A model generated the notes under the pieces. It worked only from the letters and a program-made list of their open reading frames with translations, was not told the origin of the DNA and ran no database searches. 40,444 nucleotides of DNA from Roseburia sp. (lineage in GTDB: Bacteria > Bacillota_A > Clostridia > Lachnospirales > Lachnospiraceae), in contig DXQT01000022.1 in the NCBI GenBank assembly GCA_019411365.1, positions 1-40,444 on the forward strand, given 5' to 3'. The translations under genes and the position numbers were made by a program. Shown here in pieces: positions 1 through 8,186 of the stretch. The stretch's first letter is position 1. Each line of letters begins with the position of its first letter.

Positions 1-73
1 TTATACAATAAAAGGTGTCCTTTTTGAGTGATTATACAGAAAAAAACAGTAATTTAATACCCCAAATTGATAT

Positions 74-122
74 CCCCTGCTTTGCCTGGAATTCACAGGC
101 AGAACAGGGGCTTTTATTTTTT
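74..122 (+). terminator. Rho-independent terminator for an upstream + strand gene
   Basis: The stem CCCCTG..TGCCTG pairs with CAGGCA..CAGGGG around a GAATTCA loop, with two internal mismatches. It is followed by CTTTTATTTTTT on the + strand only. It would end a rightward transcript that starts before the window. No gene can be assigned to positions 1-73. Confidence 0.6.
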
Positions 123-173
123 AAAGCGAAATCTCTGGACATTCACTCTTTCATCCGATTGTACATGCCCTGC

Positions 174-1778
174 CTATACAACCGCCTCAATAATTACTTT
201 GTCATTAAAAACAATTTCCCGGATGCCTGTTTTCTTTTTCCTGTTAAAATTAAAACTGACCATATATCCTTTATTCACATGATAATCGTCCAGATATCCA
301 GCTAACTGTTTCTCTCCACGATTGTTATATTCCTGTCCCCTCCAGATCTTCATTTCAATCACATACTGATGTCCACGATAATCTACAATCACATCTGTGC
401 GTTTCTGTCCTCTTGTCTGTGCTTCAATATAATAATTTCCAGTGCCATTAATGATCGGACGTAAATAAAGCAAAAAATATTTTCGTCCTTCCTCTTCCAA
501 AAATGTTTCATTTTGATCCCCATACAGATCATGAAAATGAACCACAAATTTTTCTAAGATCAATCGCATATTCAGACAGCCATTGACGATAAACTGATTT
601 TTATCCATTAATGATGCAGCGTATATTTCCTTTTTCTGCATATCTGCCGCAGACAGATAAAAATTGTACAGCCACGTTTCAAATATACGGTTTGCAACCA
701 CAAGCATACCATTTTTATTTTTTACAAATCCAAACATGGATGCAACGCCGATCGACGGCTCATAATAATTAAAAACAATCGGCTTTCCGGTAAAAAGCAG
801 AGACTTTAGCATATCATTTAATTCAGGATAACTGACAAGTTTCTCACTCAAAGACTCAAACAGCATGTTTTTTTCTGCCAGAATCAGTCTTTGTGCCTCA
901 TAAAATCCTTCTTTTGTCCATGCCGCTGATTTCGAACCATAAGTTTCTTTTTTGCAGACTACTTCATCCATCAACTGACATAACCTCGAAACAAGGAACG
1001 GATAACCGGAAGTATCATCAAACAACAGTCCCGCCATCTCATCCACATTCATACCGGTTTTATAGTCTGCTTCATATTCCGTAAGCATCCCCGCTATCTC
1101 ATTTTTTGAAAAACTCATGGAAATATCAAAATCCGCTGCAATATTCCACGGACTGTTATACCTGTGCTCATCTTCCGGGCGTATCTTTCCCCTTAAATTC
1201 TTTACATCATATACCCCAGCCAAAATAACTGACCGGAATGACGGATATATATCACGCTCCATATACTGGGCGCGGAGCTGTGCAAGAAAATCTAAAAACA
1301 CCTGGTTATTTGATGCACTGTCCACCTCATCGATCATCAGGACGATCGGTTTATCCGAAACTGCACAGATATCTCCCAGCTGTTCAAAGAGTGCTTTCAA
1401 TGCAAAAAAATCATTCTGTGAAGCCACACTTTTCTCCAGTTGTGCCATTGCTTCATTTAACTGTTCTGTTTTATTGACCGGATTTCTTTTCAACGATCTC
1501 AAAAAGGAATTTGCAAAAGAACGTGAAAAAATTGTTTCTGTCTGAAACTCGGCACTCCCAAAAGTCTGGAAGTCCATTGAAACCACATAATATTCTCCCT
1601 GCAGATAAAGATACAGTGCACGAAGCGTCGTAGTCTTTCCGTATTGTCTTGCCCTGTTAATCGTAAAATATTTTCCAGCATCCACGAATACTTTGATTTT
1701 TTTCAGACGTTCATCCAGATTTACCATATAATGCTCTTTCGGAATACAGACTGCTGTTGTATTAAACACTTTCGGCAC
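174..1778 (-). CDS. AAA-family ATPase with C-terminal PD-(D/E)XK nuclease-like domain
   Basis: This is an AAA-ATPase-like protein of 534 residues, of the group common in anaerobes (AAA-ATPase_like followed by a PDDEXK_9-type domain). The N-terminus (VFNTTAVCIPKEHYMV) is the family's usual opening. A P-loop variant RARQYGKTTTL follows at about residues 40-50, and KPIVLMIDEVDS is Walker B. Near the C-terminus, TDVIVDYRGHQYVIEMK supplies the D..ExK nuclease signature. The GTG start at 1778 is chosen because a perfect GGAGGT (1786-1791) lies 7 nt upstream. A good promoter at 1828-1856 would place any upstream ATG or GTG outside or at the very start of the mRNA. Substrate and role are unknown; such genes are often multicopy and have been suspected of roles in mobile-element biology or defence. 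It is monocistronic in this window. Confidence 0.85.
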   Translation of the reverse strand: MPKVFNTTAVCIPKEHYMVNLDERLKKIKVFVDAGKYFTINRARQYGKTTTLRALYLYLQGEYYVVSMDFQTFGSAEFQTETIFSRSFANSFLRSLKRNPVNKTEQLNEAMAQLEKSVASQNDFFALKALFEQLGDICAVSDKPIVLMIDEVDSASNNQVFLDFLAQLRAQYMERDIYPSFRSVILAGVYDVKNLRGKIRPEDEHRYNSPWNIAADFDISMSFSKNEIAGMLTEYEADYKTGMNVDEMAGLLFDDTSGYPFLVSRLCQLMDEVVCKKETYGSKSAAWTKEGFYEAQRLILAEKNMLFESLSEKLVSYPELNDMLKSLLFTGKPIVFNYYEPSIGVASMFGFVKNKNGMLVVANRIFETWLYNFYLSAADMQKKEIYAASLMDKNQFIVNGCLNMRLILEKFVVHFHDLYGDQNETFLEEEGRKYFLLYLRPIINGTGNYYIEAQTRGQKRTDVIVDYRGHQYVIEMKIWRGQEYNNRGEKQLAGYLDDYHVNKGYMVSFNFNRKKKTGIREIVFNDKVIIEAVV

Positions 1779-1827
1779 GCAAATTACCTCCATTTTTCCG
1801 GCTTCTGCCCTTATATATCTGCTTTTT

Positions 1828-1856
1828 ATTATACCTCTCACATGTAGCATTTACAA
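1828..1856 (-). promoter_or_regulatory. Sigma-A promoter of the AAA-ATPase gene
   Basis: On the minus strand TTGTAA (1851-1856) is separated by 17 nt from a perfect TATAAT (1828-1833). Transcription would start near 1821, about 40 nt before the GTG start. This supports the shorter reading frame. Confidence 0.65.
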
Positions 1857-2025
1857 ACCGTTTTTGTGCCCGTTCTTTCTTTTAAACTCTGCTATTGTTT
1901 TTTATTTGTCAGAATTTACCAACATATTTTTTCTCCCCCTGTAAATAATAGGATTAGGACATACAGTAATTCTTACTTGTAAATCCTAATAACAAACAAC
2001 AGATTAATTTACGGAGGTGAAATCC

Positions 2026-2247
2026 ATGAGTGGATCTAACAATTCTGGTTCTAACACCAGCAAAATGGCTGTACCACAGGCAAAAGAGGCTATGAACCGT
2101 TTTAAACAGGAAGTAGCAAGCGAGATCGGTGTACCGTTAAAAGAGGGTTACAATGGTGACCTTACTTCTGCACAGGCAGGAAGCATCGGCGGCGAGATGG
2201 TCAAAAAAATGATCATGAAACAGGAAGAGCAGATGTCAGGCAAGTAA
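2026..2247 (+). CDS. Alpha/beta-type small acid-soluble spore protein
   Basis: This 73-residue protein belongs to the alpha/beta SASP family, which coats spore DNA and protects it until the GPR protease degrades it at germination. Diagnostic segments are AVPQAKEAMNRFKQEVASEIGV, split here as the N-terminal conserved helix and the EVASE region where GPR cuts, then GYNGDLTSAQAGSIGGEMVKK, the second conserved block. The N-terminus is a Ser/Asn-rich stretch. The ATG at 2026 is preceded by GGAGG 8 nt upstream; the in-frame GTG at 2017 overlaps that ribosome binding site and is rejected. No convincing SigG promoter could be pinned down by eye. Its stop codon lies inside the first of the tandem hairpins that follow. 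It shows that the host makes spores. Confidence 0.95.
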   Translation: MSGSNNSGSNTSKMAVPQAKEAMNRFKQEVASEIGVPLKEGYNGDLTSAQAGSIGGEMVKKMIMKQEEQMSGK

Positions 2248-2322
2248 AAAAACAACTTGCCGGAAGTAAAAAACAACTTCCCGCAAATAAAAAACGATTT
2301 GCCGCAAGTAAAGACAACTTGC
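2239..2322 (+). repeat. Four tandem ~21-nt self-complementary repeats
   Basis: Four units each have the form arm-A-rich loop-arm: GGCAAGT/ACTTGCC (2239-2261), GGAAGT/ACTTCC (2262-2281), GCAAAT/ATTTGC (2283-2302) and GCAAGT/ACTTGC (2304-2322). The last three start exactly 21 nt apart. A fifth half-unit GCAAG lies at 2324-2328. Where the arm sequence changes, the partner arm changes to match, so each hairpin is kept. The array lies between the spore protein gene and its terminator, and the stop codon is in the first loop. Confidence 0.8.
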
Positions 2323-2331
2323 CGCAAGACC

Positions 2332-2373
2332 AAAAACGGCTCCACATCCATGGTGTGATGTGAAGCCGTTTTT
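2332..2373. terminator. Bidirectional Rho-independent terminator between the spore protein and DJ-1 genes
   Basis: AAAAACGGCT pairs with AGCCGTTTTT, and CACATC with GATGTG inside it. A- and T-runs on both sides make it work for both convergent genes. Confidence 0.85.
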
Positions 2374-2393
2374 CTTATACAACATACACTTTA

Positions 2394-2954
2394 CTATTTT
2401 TCATTCGCACGGTACACAAGTCCCTGACGGACATGCTCTACTGTCTCATCATCGGTAAAGTAACGCACGATCTCAAACGCAAACGGAATCGCTGTTCCCA
2501 TACCGCGGCTTGTGATGATATTGCCGTCCACTACAACCTCATCCTCGCTGGTCGTCGCACCGGTTAATTTTTCCTCGAAGCCCGGATGACAGGTTGCGTG
2601 TTTCCCTTCTAACAGGCCTGCTGCGCCTAACACACTCGGAGCTGCACAGATCGCAGCAACCAATTTTCCTTCCTCTGCAAACTTGCGGATCACGGCATTG
2701 ACGGTCTCATTTTCCAGTAAATGCATGGTTCCCGGCATACCGCCCGGAAGCACGATTCCATCCAGGTCTTCATATCCGGTTTCTTCTGCAAGCGCATCTG
2801 CTAAAAAAGTAACCCCGTGAGAGCTTGTCACTTCTTTTTTTCCGGTAATTGAGAGCATAACGATCTCCATTTTTGTACGACGCACAACATCAACTACGGT
2901 AAGTCCCTCAATTTCCTCACAGCCATCTGCCATGAAAATTCCAATTTTACTCAT
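2394..2954 (-). CDS. DJ-1/PfpI family protein
   Basis: This 186-residue protein has the DJ-1/ThiJ flavodoxin-like fold. Members act as glyoxalases/deglycases, chaperones or proteases-like hydrolases; the exact activity cannot be read from sequence. The nucleophile elbow AICAAPS places the catalytic Cys at residue 103. Glu16 (in GCEEIE) matches the conserved acidic partner, and His123 lies in TCHPGFE. The length is typical of the DJ-1 subgroup (about 180-190 residues). The ATG is preceded by AGGCAGG. It has its own strong promoter at 3006-3034 and shares a terminator with the convergent spore protein gene, so it is monocistronic. A role in aldehyde or oxidative stress is inferred from the family only. 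Confidence 0.92.
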   Translation of the reverse strand: MSKIGIFMADGCEEIEGLTVVDVVRRTKMEIVMLSITGKKEVTSSHGVTFLADALAEETGYEDLDGIVLPGGMPGTMHLLENETVNAVIRKFAEEGKLVAAICAAPSVLGAAGLLEGKHATCHPGFEEKLTGATTSEDEVVVDGNIITSRGMGTAIPFAFEIVRYFTDDETVEHVRQGLVYRANEK

Positions 2955-3005
2955 AAATATTTCCTGCCTTTCTAAAGCTTTTGTTTTCCATTTTTGTACA
3001 GATAA

Positions 3006-3034
3006 AGTATAGCAAACTGATTTTTTGTGGTCAA
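3006..3034 (-). promoter_or_regulatory. Sigma-A promoter of the DJ-1/PfpI gene
   Basis: On the minus strand TTGACC (3029-3034), a 17-nt spacer ending in TTTGC, and TATACT (3006-3011) form a near-consensus promoter with an extended TGN element. Confidence 0.75.
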
Positions 3035-3079
3035 TGACTTACATGTCTTCCAAAACTTCTTTTTTCCTGCCCCTGCAAC

Positions 3080-3088
3080 TGCTATAAT
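3080..3088 (+). promoter_or_regulatory. Extended -10 promoter of the CYTH gene
   Basis: TGCTATAAT is an extended -10 box about 70 nt before the CYTH start codon. No good -35 box is visible, as is common for extended -10 promoters. Confidence 0.55.
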
Positions 3089-3154
3089 AGATGCAGTAGT
3101 GCTGTTTTCACGCACCAATTAAAAATTTTTTAAACCAAAAGGAGTTTCTACACC

Positions 3155-3601
3155 ATGGAAATCGAACGCAAATATCTGGTAAAAACCTTACCTGATCACT
3201 TAGAACAGTATGCCTGTAAAGTGATCGAACAGGGCTACTTAAACACTAACCCGGTCGTGCGCATCCGCCGCTCCAATGACGATTACATTCTGACCTACAA
3301 GGGAAAAGGCATGATGGTGCGTGAGGAATACAATCTCCCCTTAAATGAAGAAGCATTTCTTCACCTGAAAGAAAAAATCGACGGAAGGCTGATTCAGAAA
3401 CGCCGCTATCTGATCCCGCTTGCCCCCAAATATACGATCGAATTAGATGTGTTTGAGGGAGATCTCGCACCACTGCTGCTCGCCGAAGTAGAATTTGAAA
3501 CAGAGGAAGAGGCCAATATCTTCACTCCGCCGGAATGGTTCGGAGAGGATGTCACATTTTCCGGCAAATACCACAACAGCCAGTTAAGTAAACTTCCGTA
3601 A
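3155..3601 (+). CDS. CYTH domain protein (triphosphate tunnel metalloenzyme)
   Basis: This 148-residue protein belongs to the CYTH/TTM family, which binds triphosphate inside a beta-barrel tunnel with divalent metal. The N-terminal MEIERKYLV carries the defining ExExK signature. Later charged strands (VVRIRRS, YILTYKGKG, RRYLI, TIELDVFEG, LAEVEFE) match the alternating basic/acidic tunnel residues. Small stand-alone bacterial members often act as inorganic triphosphatases, but adenylate cyclases and thiamine triphosphatases share the fold, so the substrate is uncertain. The ATG has GGAG about 10 nt upstream. The gene is a single transcription unit between an extended -10 promoter and a strong hairpin terminator. 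Confidence 0.9.
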   Translation: MEIERKYLVKTLPDHLEQYACKVIEQGYLNTNPVVRIRRSNDDYILTYKGKGMMVREEYNLPLNEEAFLHLKEKIDGRLIQKRRYLIPLAPKYTIELDVFEGDLAPLLLAEVEFETEEEANIFTPPEWFGEDVTFSGKYHNSQLSKLP

Positions 3602-3604
3602 CCT

Positions 3605-3638
3605 AAAATGGGTGTGGCAAAACAGCCACACCCATTTT
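3605..3638. terminator. Bidirectional Rho-independent terminator
   Basis: A perfect 14-bp stem AAAATGGGTGTGGC / GCCACACCCATTTT with a 6-nt loop lies between the convergent CYTH and methyltransferase genes. It provides T-runs on both strands. Confidence 0.9.
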
Positions 3639-3643
3639 GATTT

Positions 3644-4807
3644 TTAAATTTTCCCACTGTCTTTCAGCAGTCCATACAGTGTCGGTGTAAAATGAAACTC
3701 CTCCATCATATGTTCCACCTCTGTGAGGTAATTTTGTTTTACCGCACGCGGCACGATCTTCTTCTGTACTGCACGGATCAGGATATTCTTTGGCGTATGC
3801 GCAAAATCAACAAACTCTAAAAGCTGTGTTTTGTATCCACACACCTCCAGCAGATTCGCACGTATCGCATCTGTCGCAAGCGCGGAAAAACGCTCTTTTA
3901 TAATGCCATAGCGCGTCAGTAATGAAAACTGCTCCGTCTTTATCTGTCCGTTTAACTCATGCTGACAGCACGGTACGGAAAAAATCATCTTTGCATCCCA
4001 CTGAACCGCATTATAAAGCGCATAATCCGTCGCCGTATCACAGGCATGCAGGGTCACTACCATGTCTACCGGAAACGGTGTCTGATAGCCGTTGATGTCC
4101 CCCAGTTCAAAATGCAGATTGTGATAGCCATATTTCTCCGCCGCAAGATTGCAGTTTTTGATCACGTCCTCTTTCAGATCAAGTCCTACGATCTGCACGT
4201 TCATTTTTTTGATCTCCGCAAAATAATAATACAGGATAAAAGTCAGGTAAGACTTTCCGCAGCCGAAATCAATGATATTTAAGTGATCATACGGATAATC
4301 CCGCACTCCGTCCTCGATGATTTCAAGGAAACGGTTGATCTGCCGGAACTTATCGTACATAGTGCGGACTACTTTTCCGTCTGCCGTAAAAACTCCCATA
4401 TCAACCAGCGGTGGGATCACGGTTCCCTCTTCCAACAGATATTTCTTTTTACGGTTATGGGATTCCTGCACTTTTGCTGCACCCTCTGCCTGCTTTTTGC
4501 AGCGGTAAGTCACCTTTCCCTTTTTCGAGATCAAAAGCATATATTCACTGGTTCCATCCCAGGCATTTAACTGTAAAAATTCACTGCCGACACGCCCTGA
4601 CAGATAATCTAAAAGTCCATCCGGTTCTATCTTTTCATGAAAAACCTGTTTCTGCGTATAAGCGGCTGCCTGGTAACCGGACGATTTTTTTTCAATCTCG
4701 ATCTTGCGGTATTTTGCAGCTTTGTCAGAGGGTTTGCTGACGATCACCTTGTAAATCTCCTGCTGCGTGATCTGTTGTAATTTTGATTTTAATTCTTCTG
4801 AAACCAT
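3644..4807 (-). CDS. Class I SAM-dependent methyltransferase (Methyltransf_32-like)
   Basis: This 387-residue protein has an N-terminal domain of about 150 residues followed by a Rossmann methyltransferase domain. Motif I is IIDFGCGKSYLTF, the SAM-binding loop. QIVGLDLKED is the acidic loop after strand 2, and VTLHACDTATDYAL plus SVPCCQHEL are typical of the Methyltransf_32 group, which includes probable RNA methyltransferases. The substrate is unknown. The ATG at 4807 is chosen because GGAG (4813-4816) lies 5 nt upstream; the in-frame GTG at 4828 has no ribosome binding site. It follows the DUF1653 gene by about 80 nt and may be the last gene of that unit. Confidence 0.85.
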   Translation of the reverse strand: MVSEELKSKLQQITQQEIYKVIVSKPSDKAAKYRKIEIEKKSSGYQAAAYTQKQVFHEKIEPDGLLDYLSGRVGSEFLQLNAWDGTSEYMLLISKKGKVTYRCKKQAEGAAKVQESHNRKKKYLLEEGTVIPPLVDMGVFTADGKVVRTMYDKFRQINRFLEIIEDGVRDYPYDHLNIIDFGCGKSYLTFILYYYFAEIKKMNVQIVGLDLKEDVIKNCNLAAEKYGYHNLHFELGDINGYQTPFPVDMVVTLHACDTATDYALYNAVQWDAKMIFSVPCCQHELNGQIKTEQFSLLTRYGIIKERFSALATDAIRANLLEVCGYKTQLLEFVDFAHTPKNILIRAVQKKIVPRAVKQNYLTEVEHMMEEFHFTPTLYGLLKDSGKI

Positions 4808-4886
4808 GTAATCTCCATTTTTGTACACTAATCTTCAACAAATAGCCGTGTGAAAAACAAACTCACAGTCTTATTTTCCACACAGA

Positions 4887-5423
4887 TTATCTGAGACGTG
4901 TGCTCTCAAAACGCTGTCTGGTACGGATACACTGTTTGAGCTGCTCATAACGGTCATCGAGATCTCCTTCCGGGATCACAACGTCTAAAACAACTGCCAT
5001 ATTGTTGATCATTTTATCTGTAATGATATCGCGCATAGATGTCAGGATATTATACTTTTCCTCAAAGGAAACCGCATCCAAAAACTCCATAAGTTTCGGT
5101 TCTACCTGCTCTTCTGTATCAGACGGAACACTTTTATTTTCCCGCGTGCCGGTATCTCCACTCTGATCCTGCACATCCTCTTTCTTCTCCCGCTCCACCA
5201 GCTCAAACCGGTATTTCTGCGTCACCTCCGGATATTTTTCGTGATCCACTTCACTGGTAAACATGGTGAGTGGTCTTGCATACACGCCAAAATCTCCATA
5301 TAACGCCTGGTAGATCACCAGTTTTTCTCCTGTTTCAGAATGTGTTGCAATTGCTACGATCTGATATAATTTATTTTTAAAATGGCGGTAGATCTCGCCA
5401 CTTACCGGTATTCTTTCTGCCAT
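4887..5423 (-). CDS. DUF1653 domain protein
   Basis: In this 178-residue protein the first 75 residues are a DUF1653 domain ([25 protein letters not shown], given here only as its opening and core, then VIYQALYG and VYARPL), a small beta-rich domain of unknown function. The rest is an acidic linker (about 80-110) and a helical tail. The tail's role is not recognised. It starts 24 nt after the end of the upstream membrane-protein gene, with a GAAAGGA-type ribosome binding site, so the two are probably co-transcribed. Confidence 0.8.
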   Translation of the reverse strand: MAERIPVSGEIYRHFKNKLYQIVAIATHSETGEKLVIYQALYGDFGVYARPLTMFTSEVDHEKYPEVTQKYRFELVEREKKEDVQDQSGDTGTRENKSVPSDTEEQVEPKLMEFLDAVSFEEKYNILTSMRDIITDKMINNMAVVLDVVIPEGDLDDRYEQLKQCIRTRQRFESTRLR

Positions 5424-5447
5424 ACTGTTGCTGTCCTTTCTTTCAAC

Positions 5448-6056
5448 TTATGCCGTATGTACTTCTGTCAATCCCGCAATTTCGTCCGGCAGTTCAAAAC
5501 GGTTTAACATCTCCACTCCCTCTGCCACAAAATCGCGCTCAAAACTCAGGTTTGCCTGATATCCCATGATCATCAGATCATTGACCTGATCCATCAGGGA
5601 ACATTCGTCCTCACACTCCCCATGTACCTTTTTCGGCGGCTCCCCTGTTTTTTCATAAAACTGTTCCCGCAGTTCGTCCGTCTGGTTTTCATTGACGTTC
5701 GAATCTGCGCGGTTTAAAATAGTATCTTTTCCGGGATTTGAAACAGGACGCGCTGCCTGCGTGGGCTTTGCCGTATTCGATGCAGCCGTGCCATACTTCT
5801 GCTGCAGCCTCTGTTTTAATTCCTGCTGTCTTGCAGATAAATCCCTCTGCATCGCATTTACCGCATCCGCCAGAACATCCGGTCTTCCTGCATGACCACC
5901 ATAAGAAACCTGTGTCTGTGGTACATTTTTTCTTCCTCCGCCGGGCTGATTCGGCACAGCCGCTTTCTTTTGTTTTCCTTCTTTTTTCTTTTTATCACTG
6001 TAAATCCCTGCTGCAATGCCAATAATTATCACAATCAGACCAAACAAATCATCCAT
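5448..6056 (-). CDS. Hypothetical protein with one N-terminal membrane helix
   Basis: I do not recognise this 202-residue protein. Residues 1-20 (DDLFGLIVIIIGIAAGIY) form one membrane helix, followed by a run of Lys (DKKKKEGKQKKA) that should stay in the cytoplasm. A Gln/Arg-rich coiled region (about 65-90) and an Asn/Pro-rich linker come next. The C-terminal 60 residues contain a CEDEC cluster and a hydrophobic helix pattern. It is probably a membrane-anchored adaptor. It heads the minus-strand unit with the DUF1653 gene and is divergent from ktrB, sharing a 120-bp intergenic region that contains a perfect dyad. Confidence 0.7.
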   Translation of the reverse strand: MDDLFGLIVIIIGIAAGIYSDKKKKEGKQKKAAVPNQPGGGRKNVPQTQVSYGGHAGRPDVLADAVNAMQRDLSARQQELKQRLQQKYGTAASNTAKPTQAARPVSNPGKDTILNRADSNVNENQTDELREQFYEKTGEPPKKVHGECEDECSLMDQVNDLMIMGYQANLSFERDFVAEGVEMLNRFELPDEIAGLTEVHTA

Positions 6057-6081
6057 AACTCTTCATGCTCCTCTCCTCTTT

Positions 6082-6112
6082 AACTTTGTAAAAATGTTAT
6101 ATATACAAAGTT
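6082..6112. promoter_or_regulatory. Perfect 9-bp dyad between divergent genes, candidate operator
   Basis: AACTTTGTA (6082-6090) and TACAAAGTT (6104-6112) are perfect inverted repeats 13 nt apart. They lie between the ktrB gene and the divergent membrane-protein gene. The right arm overlaps the putative ktrB -35 box. Confidence 0.55.
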
Positions 6113-6130
6113 CACTATTCGTATTATAAT
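6102..6130 (+). promoter_or_regulatory. Probable promoter of ktrB-ktrA
   Basis: TATACA (6102-6107), a 17-nt spacer and a perfect TATAAT (6125-6130) lie about 47 nt before the ktrB start codon. Confidence 0.5.
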
Positions 6131-6176
6131 ATTTTAATATACGTTTCTCAACAAAATTTTACTCTTTGGAGGATAT

Positions 6177-7520
6177 ATGTTACCAAAAAAATTAAAGCGG
6201 CTCTCTGACATGCAGTTGATCGCACTTGGTTTTCTTCTGCTTATCTTAGGCGGAACATGTCTTTTGATGCTTCCCTGCTCTTCCCGCACCGGCGAATTTA
6301 CCCCTTTTATCACAGCACTTTTTACAGCAACAAGTGCCACCTGCGTCACCGGTCTTATTCTGGTCGATACCTATACACACTGGTCCTTCTTTGGACAGCT
6401 TGTATTATTACTTTTAATCCAGATCGGCGGTCTTGGCTTTATTACCATCGGAACTGCTGTTTCCCTGGTGCTGCGCAGGAAAATCGGTCTCAAAGAACGC
6501 GGCTGGATCAAGGAAAGTTTCAATGTATTAGATATCGGCGGCGTAGTACGGCTGATCAAACGTGTATTAAAGGGAACCGTACTATTTGAAGGAATCGGTG
6601 CACTGCTGTTATTTACCCGCTTTTATCCTGAAATGGGTTTTTTTAACGGACTTTATTACAGCATCTTTCATTCCATATCTGCGTTTTGCAATGCGGGTTT
6701 CGACATCATGGGAAAATACAAACCATATTCCTCTTTTACTGCCTATTATGACGATCCAATCGTAAGCTTTACGCTGTCTGCATTAATTCTGATCGGCGGC
6801 ATCGGATTTATCGTCTGGAGTGATATCATTGATCACAAATGGCACTTTAAAAAATATGCCCTGCAGACAAAAATGGTCTTGAGTTTTTCGGCAGTTCTGG
6901 TATTTGGCGGAGCTTTACTGTTTTATTTGCTGGAACGAAATAATCTTTACGCCGATATGAGCACGACAGGCATCATCTGCAGTTCTTTTTTCAGTGTGAT
7001 TACACCAAGAACTGCCGGTTTTAATACACTTGATATTGGCTCTCTCACAGAGGGTGGCAAACTGCTTACCATTATCCTGATGTTCATCGGAGGCGGTTCC
7101 GGTTCCACGGCGGGCGGCGTCAAAATGGCAACCATTTTCGTTCTGCTCCTGCATCTGCGCTCCACGCTCTTAAGAACGACCGGAACAAATATTTTTGGCC
7201 GCAGGATCGAAGACGACACGATCACAAAAGCTACAGCCCTGCTGTGTACCTACCTGTTTGCCGGACTTGCCGCAACCCTCGCAATCTGCGGCATGCAGGG
7301 TTTTCCGCTCGGAGATACGCTTTTTGAAGTCATATCCGCAATCTGTACTGCCGGAATGACAACCGGACTGACCGGACAGCTTAATTTTATCTCGCGGCTT
7401 ATCATTATTTTTCTGATGTATATCGGTCGTTTGGGAAGCCTTTCCTTTGCACTTTCCTTTACCGATCACAAAAAACTGACACATATCATGCAGCCGGTAG
7501 AACGCATCAACATCGGCTGA
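6177..7520 (+). CDS. ktrB: KtrB/TrkH-type potassium uptake channel subunit
   Basis: This 447-residue integral membrane protein of the TrkH/KtrB superfamily conducts K+ (sometimes Na+-coupled) across the cytoplasmic membrane. The four pseudo-repeats each show their filter loop: TCVTGLI, FCNAGFD, TPRTAGFN and CTAGMTTGL. The conserved glycines are all present, so the pore looks functional. GGGSGSTAGGVK is the intramembrane loop that gates the channel. The start has GGAGG 4 nt upstream, a short spacing. It is followed 15 nt later by ktrA, its cytoplasmic gating ring, forming a complete Ktr system. Confidence 0.95.
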   Translation: MLPKKLKRLSDMQLIALGFLLLILGGTCLLMLPCSSRTGEFTPFITALFTATSATCVTGLILVDTYTHWSFFGQLVLLLLIQIGGLGFITIGTAVSLVLRRKIGLKERGWIKESFNVLDIGGVVRLIKRVLKGTVLFEGIGALLLFTRFYPEMGFFNGLYYSIFHSISAFCNAGFDIMGKYKPYSSFTAYYDDPIVSFTLSALILIGGIGFIVWSDIIDHKWHFKKYALQTKMVLSFSAVLVFGGALLFYLLERNNLYADMSTTGIICSSFFSVITPRTAGFNTLDIGSLTEGGKLLTIILMFIGGGSGSTAGGVKMATIFVLLLHLRSTLLRTTGTNIFGRRIEDDTITKATALLCTYLFAGLAATLAICGMQGFPLGDTLFEVISAICTAGMTTGLTGQLNFISRLIIIFLMYIGRLGSLSFALSFTDHKKLTHIMQPVERINIG

Positions 7521-7535
7521 GAAAGGAATTTACTT

Positions 7536-8186
7536 ATGAAATCAATTTTAATTATCGGACTCGGACGTTTCGGCACCCATTTATGTCAGGATCTTGCCAA
7601 ACTTGACAATGAGATTATGATCGTTGACAAAGACGAAGCAAGCTTAGAAGACCTTCTTCCCCTTGTGGTCAGCGCCAAGATTGGCGACTGCACCAACGAA
7701 AAAGTATTAAAAAGTCTTGGTGTCGGAAACTTTGATTACTGTTTTGTCTGTATTGGTGAAAATTTTCAGAGCAGTCTTGAGATCACAAGCCTGTTAAAAG
7801 ATCTTGGAGCAAAATATGTTGTCAGCAAGGCCAACCGTGATATCCACGCAAAGTTCCTGCTGCGCAACGGCGCGGACGAAGTTATTTATCCCGACCGTGA
7901 TATTGCAGAAAAAGTTGCAGTCCGTTTTTCTGCAAATCAGGTCTTTGACTATGTGGAACTCGGAAATAATTTTTCCATTTACGAAATTGCCCCTCTGCCG
8001 GAATGGATCGGTCATTCGATCAGGGACGTCAATGTCCGTGTCAAATATAATGCAAATATCATCGGCATCAAAGCTGAAAACGGCATGGAACTGATGCCGA
8101 ATGCAGAGTATGTGTTCCGTAGAGAAGAACATCTGATGATCATCGGGCATCAGCGGGACATGGAAAAGATTTTGAAGAAATTATAA
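7536..8186 (+). CDS. ktrA: KtrA/TrkA-type potassium channel regulator (RCK domains)
   Basis: This 216-residue cytoplasmic protein forms the octameric nucleotide-binding ring that gates KtrB. The N-terminal RCK_N Rossmann fold opens with ILIIGLGRFGTHL (GxGxxG) and has the acidic ribose-binding residue in IMIVDKDE. An RCK_C domain occupies about residues 135-216. RCK_C domains of Ktr systems can bind c-di-AMP, but that is family knowledge, not seen here. AAAGGA precedes the ATG. Its 3' end overlaps the convergent aldo/keto reductase gene by 6 nt, with no terminator visible between them. Confidence 0.95.
   Translation: MKSILIIGLGRFGTHLCQDLAKLDNEIMIVDKDEASLEDLLPLVVSAKIGDCTNEKVLKSLGVGNFDYCFVCIGENFQSSLEITSLLKDLGAKYVVSKANRDIHAKFLLRNGADEVIYPDRDIAEKVAVRFSANQVFDYVELGNNFSIYEIAPLPEWIGHSIRDVNVRVKYNANIIGIKAENGMELMPNAEYVFRREEHLMIIGHQRDMEKILKKL

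Noticed and set aside
2017..2025. GTG start three codons upstream for the spore protein
   Set aside because: It lies within the GGAGGTG ribosome binding site of the ATG at 2026.
2239..2322. Tandem repeats as a small CRISPR array
   Set aside because: The units follow each other without unique spacers, each unit is itself a hairpin, and no cas gene is nearby.
6057..6176. ydaO-type c-di-AMP riboswitch before ktrB
   Set aside because: The leader after the predicted promoter is under 50 nt, too short for that RNA, and none of its motifs was seen.
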